A DNA stretch of 27,668 bases from JANMEX01 sp031423755 (GTDB lineage Bacteria; Pseudomonadota; Alphaproteobacteria; Rhizobiales; Rhizobiaceae), in contig JANPGC010000313.1 of the NCBI GenBank assembly GCA_031423755.1, positions 1 through 27,668 of the forward strand, read 5' to 3'. A program made the translations under genes and the position numbers. A model generated the notes under the pieces. The model saw only the letters and a list, made by a program, of their open reading frames with translations. It was not told where the DNA came from and did no database searches. Of the stretch, positions 16,339 to 23,405 are shown in pieces; within the stretch, counting starts at the first letter, position 1, and each line of letters begins with the position of its first letter.

Positions 16339-17222
16339 CACGCCACGGCGGGAAGCTGGTCCCGGACCGGAGCTGGCTTCTTCATCAAAATGTGCAGGAG
16401 ACTTGAAATCGTCGGTCGCAGATCCTTGCGGGCGACAACCTGATCGACCATGCCGTGGTCCATCAGATATTCCGAGCGCTGGAAGCCCTCCGGCAGTTTC
16501 TCACGGATGGTCTGCTCGATGACACGCTGCCCGGCAAAGCCGATGAGAGCGCCGGGTTCGGCCAGATGGATGTCACCCAGCATGGCGTAAGAAGCCGTGA
16601 CGCCGCCTGTGGTCGGGTTGGTCAGAACGACGATGTAGGGCAGGCCCGCCTCTTTGAGCAAATTCACCGCCACCGTGGTGCGTGGGAGCTGCATCAACGA
16701 GATAATGCCTTCTTGCATGCGCGCGCCGCCGGAAGCGACAAACAGCACCAGTGGTCGCTTCTGCGCCACTGCGGCCTCAAACCCCTTGATGATCGCTTCG
16801 CCGGCCGCTGCGCCGAGCGAGCCGCCCATGAAGGCAAATTCCTGCACCATGGCGACAATCGGCAGGCCATCAAGCGTGCCGGTGGCGTTGATGATCGAAT
16901 CGTCAAGACCCGTCTTGGCCTTGGCGTCGCGCAGACGGTCCGTGTATTTCTTTTCGTCGCGGAATTTCAGCGGGTCAATGATCGCCTTCGGATTGTCGAG
17001 AACTGAGTACTGGCCACCATCAAAAAACGACGCCAGCCGCTCCTTGGCCGGTATCTTCATGTGGAAGCCGGAAGCCGGAATCACATGCAGATTGTTCTTG
17101 AGGTCCGTATGGAACACCATTTCGCCGGTCTCTGGACATTTGATCCAGAGATTTTCTGGCATTTCGCGCCGTCCAAGCATCGAGTTGATTTTCGGGCGGA
17201 CATAGGACGTGATCCAGTTCAT
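16338..17222 (-). CDS. accD: Acetyl-CoA carboxylase carboxyltransferase subunit beta, zinc finger lost
   Basis: AccD pairs with AccA to transfer carboxyl from biotin-BCCP to acetyl-CoA, giving malonyl-CoA for fatty acid synthesis. The product has 294 residues. The carboxyltransferase core is visible, including GGARMQEG and TTGGVTASYAMLGD. The N-terminal four-cysteine zinc ribbon of the E. coli protein is degenerate: only Cys29 remains, with Thr32, Ile48 and Ser51 in the other positions. I recall the same loss in other Rhizobiales, so it is probably not a mutation special to this strain. It lies 39 nt after trpA with no terminator between them and overlaps folC. Confidence 0.95.
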   Translation of the reverse strand: MNWITSYVRPKINSMLGRREMPENLWIKCPETGEMVFHTDLKNNLHVIPASGFHMKIPAKERLASFFDGGQYSVLDNPKAIIDPLKFRDEKKYTDRLRDAKAKTGLDDSIINATGTLDGLPIVAMVQEFAFMGGSLGAAAGEAIIKGFEAAVAQKRPLVLFVASGGARMQEGIISLMQLPRTTVAVNLLKEAGLPYIVVLTNPTTGGVTASYAMLGDIHLAEPGALIGFAGQRVIEQTIREKLPEGFQRSEYLMDHGMVDQVVARKDLRPTISSLLHILMKKPAPVRDQLPAVA

Positions 17223-17261
17223 GGGCGTTGACCTGTTTTTCTGAGCTTGAATCTAGGTCGT

Positions 17262-18101
17262 TCAGGCGTTCGCCGCAAGGCGCGCGGCGCGAACTCCCGT
17301 GGAAAGGCCGCGCACCATGGTGGCGACACTGTCAACTGTGTCGGCGGTGGCCTTGCCGTCCTTGGTCAAGGTGTTGGCAATCTGGTTGACGATGGCAGAG
17401 CCGACGACAACGGCATCGGCGGACTGGCCAATGACCTTGGCCTGCTCCGCAGTCTTGACGCCGAAGCCGACGGCGATGGGCAAATTTGTGTGCGACTTGA
17501 TGCGGGTGACCGCCTGCGCAACCTTTGTCGTGTCAGTAAGGGCTGAACCGGTGATGCCGGTCATCGAGACATAGTATACAAAGCCCGATGTGTTGTGGAG
17601 CACAGTCGGCAGGCGCTTGTCGTCGGTGGTCGGGGTGGCGAGGCGGATGAAGTTGAGACCAGCTTTCAGCGCCGGGATGCACAGTTCCTCGTCCATTTCC
17701 GGCGGCAGATCAACAACAATCAGGCCGTCGACGCCGGAGGCCTTGGCGTCCACAAGGAATTTCTCGACGCCGTAGATGTAGATCGGATTGTAATAGCCCA
17801 TCATCACGATCGGCGTCTCATTGTCGCCCTGCCGGAAGTCCTTGGCCATCTGCAACGTCTTCTTCAGGGTCTGGCCACCCTTCAGCGCCCTGAGGCCTGC
17901 CGCTTGAATGGCCGGGCCATCGGCCATCGGGTCCGAAAATGGCATGCCAAGCTCGATCACATCGGACCCGGCAGCAGGCAGCGCCTTCATGATCGACAGC
18001 GCCGTGTCATAATCCGGATCGCCGCCCATGAAATAGGTGACGAGACCGGGCCGGTTGGCGGCGCGCAGGGCGGCAAATTTGGTGTCGATGCGGGTGGTCA
18101 A
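17262..18101 (-). CDS. trpA: Tryptophan synthase alpha subunit
   Basis: TrpA cleaves indole-3-glycerol phosphate to indole and glyceraldehyde 3-phosphate; indole is channelled to TrpB. The 279-residue product is a full TIM barrel with catalytic Glu50 (in VIELGMPFSDP) and Asp61. GFGVKTAEQA and VVGSAIV form the phosphate site. I chose the TTG start at 18101 because the protein then begins TTRIDTKFAAL like its relatives, and AGAGGT lies 8 nt upstream. The frame is open further upstream, but that extension would run into the toxin gene. That ribosome binding site overlaps the toxin stop codon, so trpA may now depend on translation through the inserted toxin-antitoxin pair. Confidence 0.94.
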   Translation of the reverse strand: MTTRIDTKFAALRAANRPGLVTYFMGGDPDYDTALSIMKALPAAGSDVIELGMPFSDPMADGPAIQAAGLRALKGGQTLKKTLQMAKDFRQGDNETPIVMMGYYNPIYIYGVEKFLVDAKASGVDGLIVVDLPPEMDEELCIPALKAGLNFIRLATPTTDDKRLPTVLHNTSGFVYYVSMTGITGSALTDTTKVAQAVTRIKSHTNLPIAVGFGVKTAEQAKVIGQSADAVVVGSAIVNQIANTLTKDGKATADTVDSVATMVRGLSTGVRAARLAANA

Positions 18102-18112
18102 ACTAATTACCT

Positions 18113-18400
18113 CTATATCCAGTTCTGTGGACGCTCGGCGCGCTGGTCCCAAAGCCGAACGATCTGAATCTCATCTGCTTGAATTCTGTATACGAGCATG
18201 AAAGGTGTTTTTAGCACCTGCAGTTCTCTCAAGCTTTCTGTGTCGGAGGGATGCCCTGCGTAGGGATAGGCTTTCAGGAGAACCTTTGCTTCTCGCAAAT
18301 GCGTGGCTGCTTTCGACTGCCCTGCAGGAAATTTTCCGGTGTAGTATTCGCGAAACCACGCGACATCAAGCCGCGCCGACTTCAGGAAGACAATTCTCAC
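18113..18400 (-). CDS. ParE/RelE-superfamily toxin of a type II toxin-antitoxin module
   Basis: The 95-residue product begins RIVFLKSARLDVAWFREYY and ends with LRELQVLKTPFMLVYRI then IVRLWDQRAERP. This is the strand pattern of ParE-like members of the RelE/ParE superfamily, which either poison gyrase (ParE) or cleave ribosome-bound mRNA (RelE). The paired RHH antitoxin favours ParE, but the activity cannot be settled from sequence. GTG start; it overlaps the antitoxin stop as GTGA. The gene sits directly upstream of trpA in the same orientation, and its TAG stop forms part of the trpA ribosome binding site. No truncation is visible. Confidence 0.85.
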   Translation of the reverse strand: MRIVFLKSARLDVAWFREYYTGKFPAGQSKAATHLREAKVLLKAYPYAGHPSDTESLRELQVLKTPFMLVYRIQADEIQIVRLWDQRAERPQNWI

Positions 18401-18687
18401 GGCTTGCCGTTTTCGGGAAATATGTCTGGCTCAGGCGGCGGCAGTTCATCTTTGGTGCCCCAGCTTTCCATCCAGCGATCCATCGCCTCTTCGGAAATGA
18501 ATACGCCTTTGTCGGCGTCGGCAATTGCAGCTTCCAAACACTCGCGCTTGTATGCCTGCTTGTCGAGGAATGCCTCAATCGCTTCATTGGCAATATACGC
18601 CGAAGACCTGTCGCGCCGCTTGGCTTCCGCTTCAAGCCCGGATTTCGTCTTCGCATCCATGCGCATGGAAAATGTGGCGGATGGCAC
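18397..18687 (-). CDS. Ribbon-helix-helix (ParD/CopG-like) antitoxin
   Basis: The antitoxin partner precedes its toxin, as is usual for ParDE-type modules. The N-terminus reads ATFSMRMD, then two helices (about AKTKSGLEAEAKRRD and SSAYIANEAIEAFLD), the classic RHH DNA-binding fold. A charged C-terminal tail of about 45 residues would wrap the toxin. I chose GTG at 18687 (96 residues) because GGAG lies 9 nt upstream. A TTG at 18702 would add five residues but would overlap that ribosome binding site. Such antitoxins normally repress their own promoter; a small palindrome GTGTAACAC at 18719-18727 is a weak operator candidate. Confidence 0.85.
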   Translation of the reverse strand: MPSATFSMRMDAKTKSGLEAEAKRRDRSSAYIANEAIEAFLDKQAYKRECLEAAIADADKGVFISEEAMDRWMESWGTKDELPPPEPDIFPENGKP

Positions 18688-18853
18688 GTGTATGGTCTCC
18701 AATTAGATATGCGTTGCAGTGTAACACAGTGGATTACCGAAGCAACCCGCTCAGCCGCGTCTGATCGCCTCATCCACTTCCTACAGCCCTCATCATCGTC
18801 AACGTATTGCGTGACGGCCACAGGCGGGGTTGTTGTATATGGTGACATTCATT

Positions 18854-19153
18854 TTACAGCTTCTTTAGCCCTGGAGAACCCCCTTGTACCAATCGAATAG
18901 GTGAATCGGTCAGATAAGTAGTCTTTTGATTATTCGTTGATTCCGAAGTCCTGAGATTTAGTTCCTTTTTTAGGGCTAAATTTTGATTTTCGTATGTGCG
19001 AATAAGCCGTAAATGCTCCCACGATGCTGGTGAATTCTCACTTACGCCTTTCTTTTTCAATTTTTTTATTAAGTGCCCAAGCTTTACAATGCCTAGCTTT
19101 AGCAGCCCAGTTCGCCGATCAAAGGCAGCCAACCGTTTTGATCTCTTGACCAT
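18854..19153 (-). CDS. Unrecognised low-GC ORF inserted between trpB and the toxin-antitoxin pair
   Basis: This possible 99-residue protein starts at an ATG 16 nt after the trpB stop, with AGGTGG suitably placed as ribosome binding site. It is lysine- and leucine-rich near the N-terminus (LGHLIKKLKKKG) with a polar C-terminal half, and I see no domain I know. Base composition is clearly more AT-rich than its neighbours (runs such as tttttttatt and ccttttttag), which points to transfer. It could also be non-coding DNA that happens to stay open; only the ribosome binding site and the placement in the operon argue for a real gene. Confidence 0.35.
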   Translation of the reverse strand: MVKRSKRLAAFDRRTGLLKLGIVKLGHLIKKLKKKGVSENSPASWEHLRLIRTYENQNLALKKELNLRTSESTNNQKTTYLTDSPIRLVQGGSPGLKKL

Positions 19154-19169
19154 CTGACCACCTAAAGCA

Positions 19170-20390
19170 CTACAGCCCCATCCCCAAAATCTTCCCAACC
19201 GTGAAGATATCCTTGTCACCCCGCCCGCAGAGATTCATCACAATGATCTGGTCTTTGCCCATCGTGGGCGCGCGTTTGATGACTTCGGCGAGGGCGTGGC
19301 TGGGCTCCAGTGCCGGGTTGTTGCCTTCGAGGCGGGTCAATGTTTGGAACGCGTCGAGCGCTTCAGTATCCATGATCGGCACATATTCGCAGCGGCCCGT
19401 GTCTTTCAGCCAGGAATGTTCGGGGCCGATACCCGGATAATCCAGACCGGCGGAGATCGAATGGCCTTCCTTGATCTGGCCGTCGCCGTCTTGCAGGAGA
19501 TAGGTGCGGTTGCCATGCAGCACACCGGGAGAGCCTGCCGTCAGCGAAGCGCAATGCTCCTCACCCTGCAAGCCTTTGCCGCCAGCTTCAACGCCGACGA
19601 TTTTGACTGACTTGTCATCAAGGAACGGGTGGAACAGCCCGATGGCATTCGAGCCGCCGCCAACGGCTGCGACGAGCATGTCCGGCAGGCGGCCTTCAGC
19701 AAGCATGATCTGCTCGCGCGTCTCGCGGCCGATCACCGACTGGAAGTCGCGGACCATCTCCGGATAGGGATGCGGGCCTGCGGCGGTGCCGATCATGTAA
19801 TAGGTGTCTTCGACGTTGGTGACCCAATCCCGCAGCGCCTCGTTCATCGCGTCTTTCAAGGTGCCGTGCCCGGCAGTGACCGGCGTGATTTCCGCGCCGA
19901 GCAGCTTCATGCGGAACACGTTCGGTGCCTGACGCTCCACGTCGGTTGCGCCCATGTAGACGTGGCAGGGCAGGCCAAAACGCGCTGCGACGGTTGCCGA
20001 GGCGACTCCGTGCTGGCCAGCGCCGGTCTCGGCGATGATGCGGGTCTTGCCCATGCGCTTGGCAAGAAGGATTTGGCCGAGGCAGTTGTTGATCTTGTGC
20101 GAACCCGTGTGGTTTAGCTCATCGCGCTTGAAGTAGATTTTCGCGCCGCCCAGATGCTGCGTCAGACGCTCGGCAAAATACAGCGGCGACGGACGGCCGG
20201 TGTAGTGTGTGTTGAGATGCTCCAGTTCCGCCTTGAAGGCAGGATCATTCTTTGCATCGGTGTATGCCTGCTGCAATTCAAGGATCAGCGGCATCAGCGT
20301 TTCGGCAACAAATCTGCCACCGAATATACCGAACATGCCCTGCTCGTCAGGACCGGTACGGAAGGAATTTGGCTCTGCTGGCTTGTTCAC
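19170..20390 (-). CDS. trpB: Tryptophan synthase beta subunit
   Basis: TrpB condenses indole with L-serine using pyridoxal phosphate, the last step of tryptophan synthesis. The 406-residue product has the Schiff-base lysine Lys99 in HTGSHKINN, catalytic Glu121 in IIAETGAGQHG, and the phosphate-binding GGGSNAIG loop. GTG start at 20390, overlapping the trpF stop as GTGA. The protein is complete. The usual downstream partner trpA is displaced by an insertion, although TrpA and TrpB work as an alpha2-beta2 complex. Confidence 0.96.
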   Translation of the reverse strand: MNKPAEPNSFRTGPDEQGMFGIFGGRFVAETLMPLILELQQAYTDAKNDPAFKAELEHLNTHYTGRPSPLYFAERLTQHLGGAKIYFKRDELNHTGSHKINNCLGQILLAKRMGKTRIIAETGAGQHGVASATVAARFGLPCHVYMGATDVERQAPNVFRMKLLGAEITPVTAGHGTLKDAMNEALRDWVTNVEDTYYMIGTAAGPHPYPEMVRDFQSVIGRETREQIMLAEGRLPDMLVAAVGGGSNAIGLFHPFLDDKSVKIVGVEAGGKGLQGEEHCASLTAGSPGVLHGNRTYLLQDGDGQIKEGHSISAGLDYPGIGPEHSWLKDTGRCEYVPIMDTEALDAFQTLTRLEGNNPALEPSHALAEVIKRAPTMGKDQIIVMNLCGRGDKDIFTVGKILGMGL

Positions 20391-21046
20391 GATGTTGCTC
20401 CAGGCCGCGCATGTTTCACGGCGGCAAAAAATCCGTTGATCAGGCCGATGTCCTTGACGCCCGGCGCGCTTTCCACTCCGGATGAAACATCAAGGCCCGG
20501 CGCATTGGTGATCGCCAGAGCCTCGCCGACATTGCCTGCGTTCAACCCACCGGAAAGCATGTAATCAAGCCCCGGGTCAAGCGCGGCAAGAAGCCGCCAG
20601 TCAAACGAAACGCCATTGCCGCCCGGAAGCTGCGATCCCTTGGGCGCTTTGGCGTCCAACAGATACTTGTCCGCGATGCCCTTGTATGGCGCAATGGCAT
20701 CAAGGTCAGCGGCGTCGCGGACGGAAAAGGCCTTTATAACCGGCAGGCCATAGCGGGCTTTGACCTCCGTTACCCGCTCCGGTGTCTCATGGCCGTGCAG
20801 TTGCAGCCAGTCGGGCCGCATGCCGGAGACGATGGCGTCAAGGAAAGCGTCGTCAGCATCGACGGTTACCGCGACGGCCTCAGATTTGCCAATTGCCAAT
20901 CCGCGCAAAATCGTCGCTTGCTCGACAGACACATTGCGCGGACTTTTGGCAAAGAAAATGAAGCCGATCATGTCCGCGCGGTTTTCGAGCGCAGTTCGAA
21001 CGGTTTCCGCGCGTGAAAGTCCGCAGATTTTAATGGCTGGTTTCAT
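20387..21046 (-). CDS. trpF: Phosphoribosylanthranilate isomerase
   Basis: TrpF catalyses the Amadori rearrangement of N-(5-phosphoribosyl)anthranilate to the 1-deoxyribulose form, third step of tryptophan synthesis. It is a 219-residue TIM barrel with KICGL near the N-terminus (catalytic Cys8), the QLHGHE segment and the C-terminal LDVSSGVE phosphate site with SGGLNAGNV before it. The ATG at 21046 lacks a good Shine-Dalgarno. The gene starts the trpFB(A)-accD-folC run, and its upstream DNA has been replaced by a decayed antitoxin gene, so the original promoter may have changed. Confidence 0.95.
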   Translation of the reverse strand: MKPAIKICGLSRAETVRTALENRADMIGFIFFAKSPRNVSVEQATILRGLAIGKSEAVAVTVDADDAFLDAIVSGMRPDWLQLHGHETPERVTEVKARYGLPVIKAFSVRDAADLDAIAPYKGIADKYLLDAKAPKGSQLPGGNGVSFDWRLLAALDPGLDYMLSGGLNAGNVGEALAITNAPGLDVSSGVESAPGVKDIGLINGFFAAVKHARPGATS

Positions 21047-21467
21047 GGCAAGGGAGATAGTGTCTGGCCGCCATCGAGTCGAGCCAAATCATCGCTGCCA
21101 GCGAAAATCCGTCAGGCGGCCAAAACAGGCTCACAAACAACAGCGCAATTTCGAACAGCTTGCAGCGCGGCTCTTGTTGATACCGCCCCGACCGCATCCG
21201 CGACAATGAAGCTTCGGAAAGGCAGATGATTCCGGAGAGCCCATTTGCGGCAAGACCAAGGCGTTCAGCAGCGCGCAGGGTCACTTTGGCGAGGACGGCG
21301 CCTTTGGCGGCTGGCTGGGGGATGGGCTTCAAGACAGCGGCGACAGGAATTTCTTGCAGTAGGATAAATAGCTGTCTCAAAGTCCAATGGACCGAAGTTC
21401 CCGCCAATTGGCACATCGGATTGATTGCTGGTAACTCCTTTTCATCATTGAAAATCGGGAACTTCAC
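21030..21467 (-). pseudogene. Decayed Xre/MbcA/ParS-type (DUF2384) antitoxin-like gene, toxin partner missing
   Basis: The frame encodes about 145 residues. Its middle (VTLRAAERLGLAANGLSG, then LSEASLSRMRSGRY, then KLFEIALLFVSLF) reads like the helix-turn-helix of MbcA/ParS/Xre antitoxins that pair with RES-domain toxins. After this the expected tail (a LDAI-Gly-Gly-Asp segment and WLRSPN-AL-GG-P) is not recognisable; only WLDS survives. Residues usually small or Gly are Cys (IICLSE, EPRCK), which suggests drift. No RES toxin follows: the frame runs 17 nt into trpF. The only start codons are a GTG at 21467 or an ATG at 21416 with a poorly spaced ribosome binding site. I call it a remnant, but a still-translated orphan regulator is not excluded. 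Confidence 0.55.
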
Positions 21468-21520
21468 GGGCCCGGATCGCGTTCCCGTTCAGAGTGTCAC
21501 AAGTTTGGAAGGTAAATCCT

Positions 21521-22456
21521 ATGAAAGCCGCTCGCATTCATGAATATGGTGATGCAACAAAGATCCGCGTTGAAGACGCGCCGTTGCCAATTTTGAATGA
21601 TGATGATGTGCTGATCCGTACAGTTGCGGCTTCAGTGAATCCGGTGGATTGGAAAATTCGCCGAGGTTATCTGCAACAGATGATCAACTATCCATTGCCG
21701 TTGACACTCGGGTGGGATGTTTCCGGAGTTGTCGAAGCAGTCGGTGCGGCCGTAACGGAATTCAAGGCCGGTGATGCAGTGTATTCCCGTCCCGACATTA
21801 TGCGCAACGGAACTTATGCTGAATATGTCGCAGTTCGCGAGAGCGAGATTGCTTTCAAACCGACCACCATCAGTCATGTCGAAGCTGCAAGCTTACCATT
21901 GGTTTCGATAACTGCGTGGGAGGTTTTGATCAACGCGGCGAGTTTGTCCGCTGGTCAACGTGTTCTTATCCATGCCGGTGCCGGTGGTGTGGGTTCCGTA
22001 GCAATCCAACTGGCAAAATCGCTCGGAGCGCATGTTACCGCCACTGCATCAACGGGCAAACTCGCTCTTCTGCGCAGCCTCGGAGCGGATGATGTTATCG
22101 ACTACAAGACGCAAGATATAGCCACGGCCGCCCGGCAGATGGATGTGGTGTTCGATACATTGGGCGAGACGGTGCATGACGCGGCGTGGGCAAGCTTGAA
22201 CAAGGGTGGTATTTTGGTATCAATTGCAGCCAAACCTTCTGAAGAACGCGCAAAAGCTGAAGGCAAACGTGCCGCTTTCGTCTTCATTCAGCCATCGGCA
22301 ACAATCCTCACCAAACTTGCAGAATTGGTGGACACGGGCCAGATCCGCCCGCTGATCGGTGGCGAGTTCAGCCTCGACAATGCGGCAAAGGCACAATTGG
22401 CCAGCGAAACCGGTCGAATGACGGGAAAGATTGTCATTTACACCGGACAGCCGTGA
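21521..22456 (+). CDS. NADP-dependent oxidoreductase, zinc-free MDR (quinone reductase-like) family
   Basis: The 311-residue product belongs to the medium-chain dehydrogenase/reductase superfamily, quinone oxidoreductase branch. It has an N-terminal GroES-like half with SVNPVDWKIRRG and GWDVSGVVEAVG, and a Rossmann half with HAGAGGVGSVAIQLAK for NADP(H). Zinc-binding Cys and His residues of alcohol dehydrogenases are absent. Family members reduce quinones or alpha,beta-unsaturated carbonyls; the substrate is unknown here. I chose ATG at 21521 with TTGGAAGG at good distance. Codon choice is visibly less GC-biased than in the flanking core genes, so it may be a newer arrival together with the antitoxin remnant next to it. 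Confidence 0.88.
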   Translation: MKAARIHEYGDATKIRVEDAPLPILNDDDVLIRTVAASVNPVDWKIRRGYLQQMINYPLPLTLGWDVSGVVEAVGAAVTEFKAGDAVYSRPDIMRNGTYAEYVAVRESEIAFKPTTISHVEAASLPLVSITAWEVLINAASLSAGQRVLIHAGAGGVGSVAIQLAKSLGAHVTATASTGKLALLRSLGADDVIDYKTQDIATAARQMDVVFDTLGETVHDAAWASLNKGGILVSIAAKPSEERAKAEGKRAAFVFIQPSATILTKLAELVDTGQIRPLIGGEFSLDNAAKAQLASETGRMTGKIVIYTGQP

Positions 22457-22546
22457 AATCGCGTCGAAAAGGCGCAAACCGCAGCGACTGAATACTATGA
22501 GTCGATATCGGGGATATAGCGTCATTTGAACAATCGCTGAGCGACA

Positions 22547-23314
22547 CTAAAACTCGATCGCCTGCAGTGCCCCGCCATTCCGCTTCAGCCACGCCTTCGC
22601 CTTGTCCATCTCAAACCCTGCTTCCTCGCAAAGCTGCTTGCAAAGCTTCCAGAACTTCGGACCGTGGTTCATTTCAGTGAGGTGCGCGACTTCGTGGGCG
22701 ACGAGGTAGGCGATGACGGGTTTGGGGGCCATCATGATGCGCCAGGAGAAGGCGAGATTGCCATCCGAGGTGCATGAGCCCCAGCGGCTTTTCGTGTCCT
22801 TGAAACTTATGGACTTGACCTTCTTGCCGCATTTGAGTGCCAGTTGCAGCGCCATCGGCTCAATGTCGTGCTTCGCCTGCTTCTTCAGAAAATCAGACAG
22901 ACGGCGGCCCAGATGTGCCCGGTCGCCATGGACCATCAGATAGGGGCCATCTTCGTCCGCCGCCTGCTCGACAGAGCCGCGCCTGGCGGGTTCATGCAGG
23001 ATAAGGTGTGCAAGCCCGCGCACGGGCAGTTTGACGCCGGGGCGCAGTTTGGGCTTGTCAGGATATTTGGCAAGCTTGGCTTCCAGCCAACCCTGATGGC
23101 GAAATAGGAAGCTTTCCACTTCGCGAGAGGGCATGCCGGGAGGCACGGTCATTTTCAAGGCGCGACCGCCGGTTTCGATACGCAATGTCAGCCGCGAGGC
23201 GCGGGCGCTTTCCGTCACATGCAAAGTCAGCGACCGGCCTGCCACCTCGTGCTCGCGCTCGAAGCTTTTCAGCGGTTCCTTTTTCAGTGCTGTGCGGAGA
23301 AAGCCGAAGACCAT
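22547..23314 (-). CDS. YgjP-type (DUF45, SprT-like) zinc metallopeptidase
   Basis: This 255-residue cytoplasmic protein carries the zinc-binding motif HEVAHLTEMNH with His207, Glu208, His211 and third ligand His217. The family's TKSRWGSC box lies about 35 residues earlier. The N-terminal half has the strand-rich VTESARASRLTLRIETGG pattern typical of YgjP/UTP-pyrophosphatase-related M48-like proteins. The physiological substrate of this family is not firmly known. I chose the ATG at 23314 over the adjacent TTG. The gene is convergent with the oxidoreductase, and no clear terminator is present in the 90-bp gap. Confidence 0.88.
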   Translation of the reverse strand: MVFGFLRTALKKEPLKSFEREHEVAGRSLTLHVTESARASRLTLRIETGGRALKMTVPPGMPSREVESFLFRHQGWLEAKLAKYPDKPKLRPGVKLPVRGLAHLILHEPARRGSVEQAADEDGPYLMVHGDRAHLGRRLSDFLKKQAKHDIEPMALQLALKCGKKVKSISFKDTKSRWGSCTSDGNLAFSWRIMMAPKPVIAYLVAHEVAHLTEMNHGPKFWKLCKQLCEEAGFEMDKAKAWLKRNGGALQAIEF

Positions 23315-23348
23315 CAAACAAACCTAGGCGATTCGCGGAATCTTGTCG

Positions 23349-23380
23349 AAAACGAAAACGCCGGCCCTTTCAGACCGGCG
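23349..23380 (-). terminator. Intrinsic terminator downstream of the DUF2852 gene
   Basis: Read on the - strand, cgccgg (23380-23375) pairs with ccggcg (23364-23359) across a 10-nt loop and is followed by TTTTCGTTTT. It lies about 25 nt after the stop of the DUF2852 gene and would separate it from the YgjP-type gene, which then needs its own promoter. Confidence 0.75.
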
Positions 23381-23405
23381 CTGCGTGTCTATTCTGAATC
23401 GCTGA

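Larger units (their letters stand above)
18102..19169 (-). other. About 1.07-kb insertion between trpB and trpA
   Basis: In Rhizobiales trpB and trpA are normally adjacent with only a few bases between them. Here they are 1068 bases apart. The interval carries, in operon orientation, the orphan low-GC ORF, about 150 bases without a recognisable gene (18703-18853), the RHH antitoxin and the ParE-like toxin. I see no integrase, insertion sequence, terminal inverted repeats or target-site duplication at the edges, so the mechanism of entry is unclear. Confidence 0.8.

Noticed and set aside
15235..16443. 402-codon open frame on the + strand opposite folC
   Set aside because: It overlaps folC and the accD end completely and has no domain; it is a codon-bias shadow.
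18704..18724. Promoter of the toxin-antitoxin pair (TTACAC and TATCTA on the - strand)
   Set aside because: The two boxes are only 9 nt apart, too close for a sigma-70 promoter.
18703..18853. Insertion-sequence ends, tRNA remnant or attachment site at the edge of the trp insert
   Set aside because: I looked for terminal inverted repeats, a target duplication and a tRNA 3' end and found none convincing.
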